Source of the DNA: Staphylococcus equorum
GTDB lineage: Bacteria; Bacillota; Bacilli; Staphylococcales; Staphylococcaceae
Direction of reading: 5' to 3'
Assembly (NCBI RefSeq): GCF_029531845.1
Contig: NZ_JAMBPV010000002.1
Coordinates: 124,001 to 188,000 of the forward strand
Length of the DNA: 64,000 nt
Below the pieces are notes generated by a model. That model had not been told where the DNA came from. It saw only the letters and a list, made by a program, of their open reading frames with translations, and did no database searches. Below are positions 60,886-64,000 of this stretch, one piece after another; position 1 is the stretch's first letter; every line of letters begins with the position of its first letter. Position numbers and translations under genes: made by a program.

Positions 60886-61761
60886 ATGAAAGATAATGAA
60901 GATATTAAGTTTAAATTTGATTCTATATCGTTACCTTTTGACGGAGAGTATGCAGCATGGCATAGGATAAGTGATGGTCACTTTGGCAATGAATTACATT
61001 ATCACGACCATTATGAAATTTTCTTTTCACTGTCAGGTAATATGTTATATACCATTGAAGGTAGAAAATATCAGCTAGACGTAGGTTCTTTATTGTTGAT
61101 TACACCATATGAGTTTCATCAATTAAATGAACAAATGGACGGACATGCTGAACGTATTGGATTAAGGTTTGATGCACATTTATTAGAATCGTTGTCTACA
61201 GATACATGTGATTTAAGTGCATGCTTTGAGACGAAATCACCAAACTTTAAAAATTTACTGCAATTGTCAGAATCACAAAAAAGAGAATTATATTATTTGT
61301 TACAGGGTTTAATTAACGAACAAGATAGTCAAAAGTTTGGGAAGAAATTAGCGGAAGAAGCATTACTCACCCAATTTTTCATACTTTTAAATAGAGTATC
61401 TATTGCTAATGAACAAGTATCAGTAATAGATGATCCGGAATCAGAGTTAGTAAGACAAGTATTAGATTATATGGAGTTACACTACGCAAACCCTATTTCA
61501 TTAGAAGATCTTGAAAAGAAATTTTATGTAAGTCGTTATAAAATTAATCAGCATTTCACCCGCCTTGTAGGTTATCCACCTTATCGTTACTTATTGCAAA
61601 AACGATTGCAAAATGCGCAACGTATGTTGAAAAATGGAGAGAGCCCACAACAAGTTGCCAACCTATGTGGTTTTAGTGATTATTCTAACTTTTATCGACG
61701 ATTTAAAACGTCTTATGGATGCAGTCCACGTGATTATTATCAAAAACATGTCAAAAATTAA
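60886..61761 (+). CDS. AraC family transcriptional regulator
   Basis: 291 residues: N-terminal cupin sensor domain with HYHDHYEIF (about residue 40) and a C-terminal pair of HTH motifs (LEDLEKKFYVSRYKINQHF and QQVANLCGFSDYSNFYRRFK). GGGAGG ribosome site. Divergent from the isomerase/oxidoreductase genes, which it most likely activates in response to their substrate. Confidence 0.92.
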   Translation: MKDNEDIKFKFDSISLPFDGEYAAWHRISDGHFGNELHYHDHYEIFFSLSGNMLYTIEGRKYQLDVGSLLLITPYEFHQLNEQMDGHAERIGLRFDAHLLESLSTDTCDLSACFETKSPNFKNLLQLSESQKRELYYLLQGLINEQDSQKFGKKLAEEALLTQFFILLNRVSIANEQVSVIDDPESELVRQVLDYMELHYANPISLEDLEKKFYVSRYKINQHFTRLVGYPPYRYLLQKRLQNAQRMLKNGESPQQVANLCGFSDYSNFYRRFKTSYGCSPRDYYQKHVKN

Positions 61762-61836
61762 AGTGTTTATGTAGTAGAGAGTTCCTCTTAATATAGAAGT
61801 TTCTTAGATTGTAAATCTATTTAAGGAGGACTTTTA

Positions 61837-61881
61837 ATGGCAAGAAGAATCACGAAAAAACTTTTAATTTTAATTAATTAG
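61837..61881 (+). other. 14-codon frame with perfect ribosome site
   Basis: TTAAGGAGGACTTTTA precedes ATG; the frame encodes MARRITKKLLILIN and stops. It is either the truncated start of a lost gene or a very short peptide. The basic, then hydrophobic, start resembles a signal-sequence N-terminus. Confidence 0.35.
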
Positions 61882-62126
61882 GATTATGCACAAACAATAT
61901 TTAATTGTTGAAAATGATGATTTGAATGAACAAAAGTTAATATAATAAGTTGGTTGTTGGAACAGGATAATGAGTTGTAGTCATTTAAATAAATATAAGT
62001 ATCGTAGTTACTACAGCTTAAAAACATGAAATTTACTGTTTTATGTTTTAAAACCCCAATTATTTAAATTACTCAATAGTGAGAATGATGCTGATATGAA
62101 AGCATTTTACTGCCTCCCCTCTCGCA

Positions 62127-62166
62127 TAATACGTTATAACGTGTATAATGACGTTATAACGTATTA
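62127..62166. promoter_or_regulatory. Double-palindrome operator of the XRE-cupin gene
   Basis: Two identical perfect 12-bp palindromes ACGTTATAACGT (62131-62142 and 62151-62162), centres 20 bases apart, flank a TATAAT (62144-62149); the whole 40-base block is itself an inverted repeat (ATAATACG..CGTATTAT). Two helical turns of spacing suit cooperative dimer binding over the promoter, probably by the regulator encoded next. Confidence 0.7.
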
Positions 62167-62221
62167 TCATTTTTTATGAATATTTCTTGCGTTATATTAG
62201 AAAATAAAGGTGGAAAGATCT

Positions 62222-62770
62222 ATGAAAGAAATTAATGATATTATTGCTGAAAATCTTAAGTTATATAGAAAACAAAATAGTTATTCATTGGAACATTTAT
62301 CATTTTTAACTGAAGTAAGTAAAACGATGCTTGGACAAATTGAACGTAAAGAATCTATTCCATCGATTACAACATTATGGAAAATTGCTAACGGTTTAAA
62401 AGTTTCGTTCTCAGAACTTACACAAGAAAATATAGACAACATTAAAAAAATATCAATAAATGAGTTAAATCCTCTAACTTCAGAAGATAATAAATATAAA
62501 GTATATCCATTTTTTAAATTTGATATTGAGAAAAAATTTGAGAGTCATATGGTGATTATAGACCCTGAAGGGCTTATGAAAGATTCACCTCATGGTTCTG
62601 GATCTATAGAGTACATAACAGTTTATGAAGGTACACTTACACTTAAATTGGACGGAGATAACTATACGGTTCATAAAGACGAATCTATTAAATTTAACGC
62701 TAATATGTTCCATTTTTACTCAAATGAAAATAATTTACCAGTTCGATTTAACATGATTATTCATTATTAA
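62222..62770 (+). CDS. XRE family regulator with C-terminal cupin domain
   Basis: 182 residues. N-terminal HTH (about 5-60: L-x-x-L-x-x-x-T-x-V-S-K-T-M-L-G-Q-I-E-R pattern) and C-terminal cupin (about 100-180), a common architecture for regulators of amine, amino-acid or sugar genes. ATG at 62222 is preferred (AAAGGTGG upstream) over GTG at 62210. It probably binds the palindromes upstream of itself. No partner gene is adjacent. Confidence 0.88.
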   Translation: MKEINDIIAENLKLYRKQNSYSLEHLSFLTEVSKTMLGQIERKESIPSITTLWKIANGLKVSFSELTQENIDNIKKISINELNPLTSEDNKYKVYPFFKFDIEKKFESHMVIIDPEGLMKDSPHGSGSIEYITVYEGTLTLKLDGDNYTVHKDESIKFNANMFHFYSNENNLPVRFNMIIHY

Positions 62771-63019
62771 TCTAACAACATACATCGCTATCTTCAGAGA
62801 CACTTATAAGTTAAATCAAATCAATGAGAGATAATACAGTGCGCATATTCCATTTTAAGCATGTTTTTAGGGCGTTTTCTTGTTTGATACTAAATAGGTC
62901 TCAATACTCATTCTCGGACCCCGCAAAACTGGCTAGATAAGTGAAATGTGAAAAAGTGCATTTAGTTATCAGAAATCTACTGTTTAAACGCTTGTTTTTT
63001 CTTAAATGTAAGATGTTTT

Positions 63020-63208
63020 TTACAATTTATTGCTAGCTTTTGTAGAAACAAATATACATAAAACGATACAAACCATTAAAATTAACCAATTATCTAATGC
63101 AACATACGTGATGCCATGATTATTTATTTTATTGCCTGTGTTCTTAGTTTCTGTTTTTAATAGTGTAGATGAAATAATGTTATAGATATTAAACACTTTT
63201 TCTAGCAT
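63020..63208 (-). CDS. Possible 62-residue membrane peptide
   Basis: One hydrophobic helix near the C-terminus (LILMVCIVLCIFV) after a polar first half. AGGAT lies immediately before the ATG, a poor ribosome site. It is next to a broken frame and may be part of the same decayed gene. Confidence 0.3.
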   Translation of the reverse strand: MLEKVFNIYNIISSTLLKTETKNTGNKINNHGITYVALDNWLILMVCIVLCIFVSTKASNKL

Positions 63209-63420
63209 ATCCTGTATATTTTTTTATTTAAGTCTGTATTTAACTCTAATTGCTCAATGCGCTTTTTACTTCTAATCCACTTTTTAAATCATAGTATTCT
63301 ATTTCAAGGTTTTCTGCGTAAGTATATAGTTGGTCAAATGCTGATCCTATTTCTTATTATCAAAGGTCAATTGATTTTTGACAGTGGCGATTAATGAGCG
63401 GTTTTTTTATTGAAGAAAGT
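63205..63420 (-). pseudogene. Frameshifted coding remnant
   Basis: On the minus strand the reading RSLIATVKNQLTFDNK, then (after a shift or stop) GSAFDQLYTYAENLEIEYYD, then (after another shift) KKRIEQLELNTDLNKK runs through 63420-63205. The pieces look like genuine helical protein interrupted by at least two frame changes. No family identified. Confidence 0.4.
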
Positions 63421-63596
63421 ACATTTTAGATATTGAGACTAAACTCGATATTTTTATGTGTTTGATTAAGATGCGACTGCGCCCGTGGAAAGTGTTCACA
63501 AAAAAATGCCAACAAAGTCAGAGACTTTGTCGACACGCTACAGCTAGTTATGTTACATGGTGTCCTTATTTTTAGCGCAATTTAAATCTCAAAAAA

Positions 63597-63624
63597 ATAC
63601 AACGACATTAAACGCCGTTGTATT
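63597..63624 (-). terminator. odhB terminator
   Basis: AATACAACG (63597-63605) pairs with CGTTGTATT (63616-63624); a T-run follows on the minus strand. It lies 30 bases beyond the odhB stop. Confidence 0.8.
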
Positions 63625-63653
63625 GGGATTAATAAACTATTTTGTGTTGTGGA

Positions 63654-64000
63654 TTATGATTCTAATAATAAATCTTCTGGATTTTCAATTAAATCTTTGA
63701 TCATTTTTAAGAATCCTACTGCTTCTTTACCATCAATGATTCTGTGGTCATAGCTTAATGCAATGTACATCATTGGGCGGTTTTCAATTGTATCTGCATC
63801 GACAGCAATCGGGCGTGTAATAATTGAGTGCATGCCTAGAATAGCAGCTTGGCTACCATTGATGATTGGTGTAGACATCATTGAACCAAAGATACCACCA
63901 TTAGTAATTGTAAATGAACCATTTACCATATCGTCTAAGCCGAGTTTTTTATCGCGTGCCTTTTTAGCTAAATTACCAATTTCTTCTTCGATTTCAGCAA
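63654..64000 (-). CDS. odhB: Dihydrolipoyllysine succinyltransferase, C-terminal part
   Basis: E2 subunit of the 2-oxoglutarate dehydrogenase complex of the TCA cycle. Only the last ~115 residues are in the window; the frame runs off the right edge. The catalytic-domain end is clear: [31 protein letters not shown] with the catalytic His and Asp, and [12 protein letters not shown]. OdhB is preferred over the pyruvate E2 from the exact C-terminal motif and staphylococcal gene order. Confidence 0.93.
   Translation of the reverse strand, partial: AEIEEEIGNLAKKARDKKLGLDDMVNGSFTITNGGIFGSMMSTPIINGSQAAILGMHSIITRPIAVDADTIENRPMMYIALSYDHRIIDGKEAVGFLKMIKDLIENPEDLLLES

Larger units (their letters stand above)
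61762..62221. other. 460-base gap with peptide remnants and an operator
   Basis: Contains a 14-codon frame with a perfect ribosome site (61837-61881), a following 19-codon frame beginning MHKQYLIVEN at about 61885, and the double palindrome at 62127-62166. No other gene is visible. Confidence 0.5.
62771..63653. other. 880-base region of decayed sequence
   Basis: Holds a possible 62-codon minus-strand gene (63020-63208), a broken minus-strand coding fragment (63200-63420), a hairpin ACAAAGTC/GACTTTGT near 63515-63533, and the odhB terminator. Nothing else could be supported. Confidence 0.5.

Noticed and set aside
63480..63560. Insertion sequence remnant suggested by the ACAAAGTC/GACTTTGT hairpin.
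   Set aside because: No transposase fragment or paired terminal repeat could be found; the hairpin alone is not enough.

Overview
The window is chromosomal DNA of a low-GC Firmicute, almost certainly a coagulase-negative Staphylococcus. The clearest signs are a complete trpEGDCFBA operon followed by femA-femB, pstSCAB-phoU, cvfB, a lysC-asd-dapABD-dapL-alr-lysA operon, cspA, acyP, xpaC-telA, brnQ and, at the right edge, the end of odhB. This order is familiar from staphylococcal chromosomes. The species cannot be fixed from the sequence; the extra sugar-type operon near odhB and the DJ-1/PfpI gene between trpA and femA fit a non-aureus species. No tRNA, rRNA, CRISPR array, intact insertion sequence or phage gene was seen.

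Layout. 119-2379: tyrA (minus strand) and a D-2-hydroxyacid dehydrogenase. 2585-9729: a compact, very A+T-rich class I lanthipeptide (lantibiotic) cluster: precursor lanA, dehydratase lanB, cyclase lanC, exporter lanT, an 85-residue unknown protein and a cytosolic subtilisin-type leader protease lanP. It ends in two strong terminators and contains no recognisable LanFEG immunity transporter or LanRK regulator. 9948-11668: an M42 peptidase, a previously hidden Fst/SprA-type type I toxin-antitoxin locus (31-residue toxin on the minus strand, antisense RNA on the plus strand) and a small membrane protein. 11690-18522: tandem tryptophan T-boxes and the trp operon. 18669-22171: DJ-1/PfpI protein, femA and femB (pentaglycine cross-bridge). 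22534-24320: two minus-strand membrane proteins around a 900-base gene-poor gap. 24570-26378: pepF.

26453-31028: phosphate uptake operon on the minus strand. 31429-34087: cvfB and a divergent ABC-F ATPase with one degenerate ATP site. 34333-35163: aldo/keto reductase. 35288-43991: lysine/diaminopimelate operon behind a lysine riboswitch, with an extra large hairpin between dapD and dapL. 43992-44700: two ~80-base direct repeats and cspA with a self-pairing 5' leader. 44854-47578: DUF1033-like protein, acyP, xpaC, telA. 47763-51250: a BCCT transporter that appears to use an AUU start codon, and brnQ. 51375-55699: VWA/MoxR pair and small genes. 55853-61761: a RibD-type reductase, then an operon of two Gfo/Idh oxidoreductases and two sugar-phosphate-isomerase-like proteins with a cre site and a divergent AraC regulator. 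62222-62770: an XRE-cupin regulator behind a striking double palindrome. 62771-64000: decayed DNA and odhB.

How the parts work together. Most of the window is amino-acid and cell-wall metabolism: aromatic (tyrA, trp), lysine/DAP (for both protein and peptidoglycan), and the glycine bridge (femAB), controlled by RNA switches (T-boxes, lysine riboswitch) and probably CodY. The lanthipeptide cluster is the main accessory element. Its precursor has a class I F-x-L-D leader motif and, if cut after a dibasic Arg-Arg, a 22-residue core with five cysteines whose first ring position matches nisin and epidermin while the rest (a Cys-Thr-Cys-Asn-Cys run) does not resemble any lantibiotic I know. It is the best candidate here for an undescribed system.
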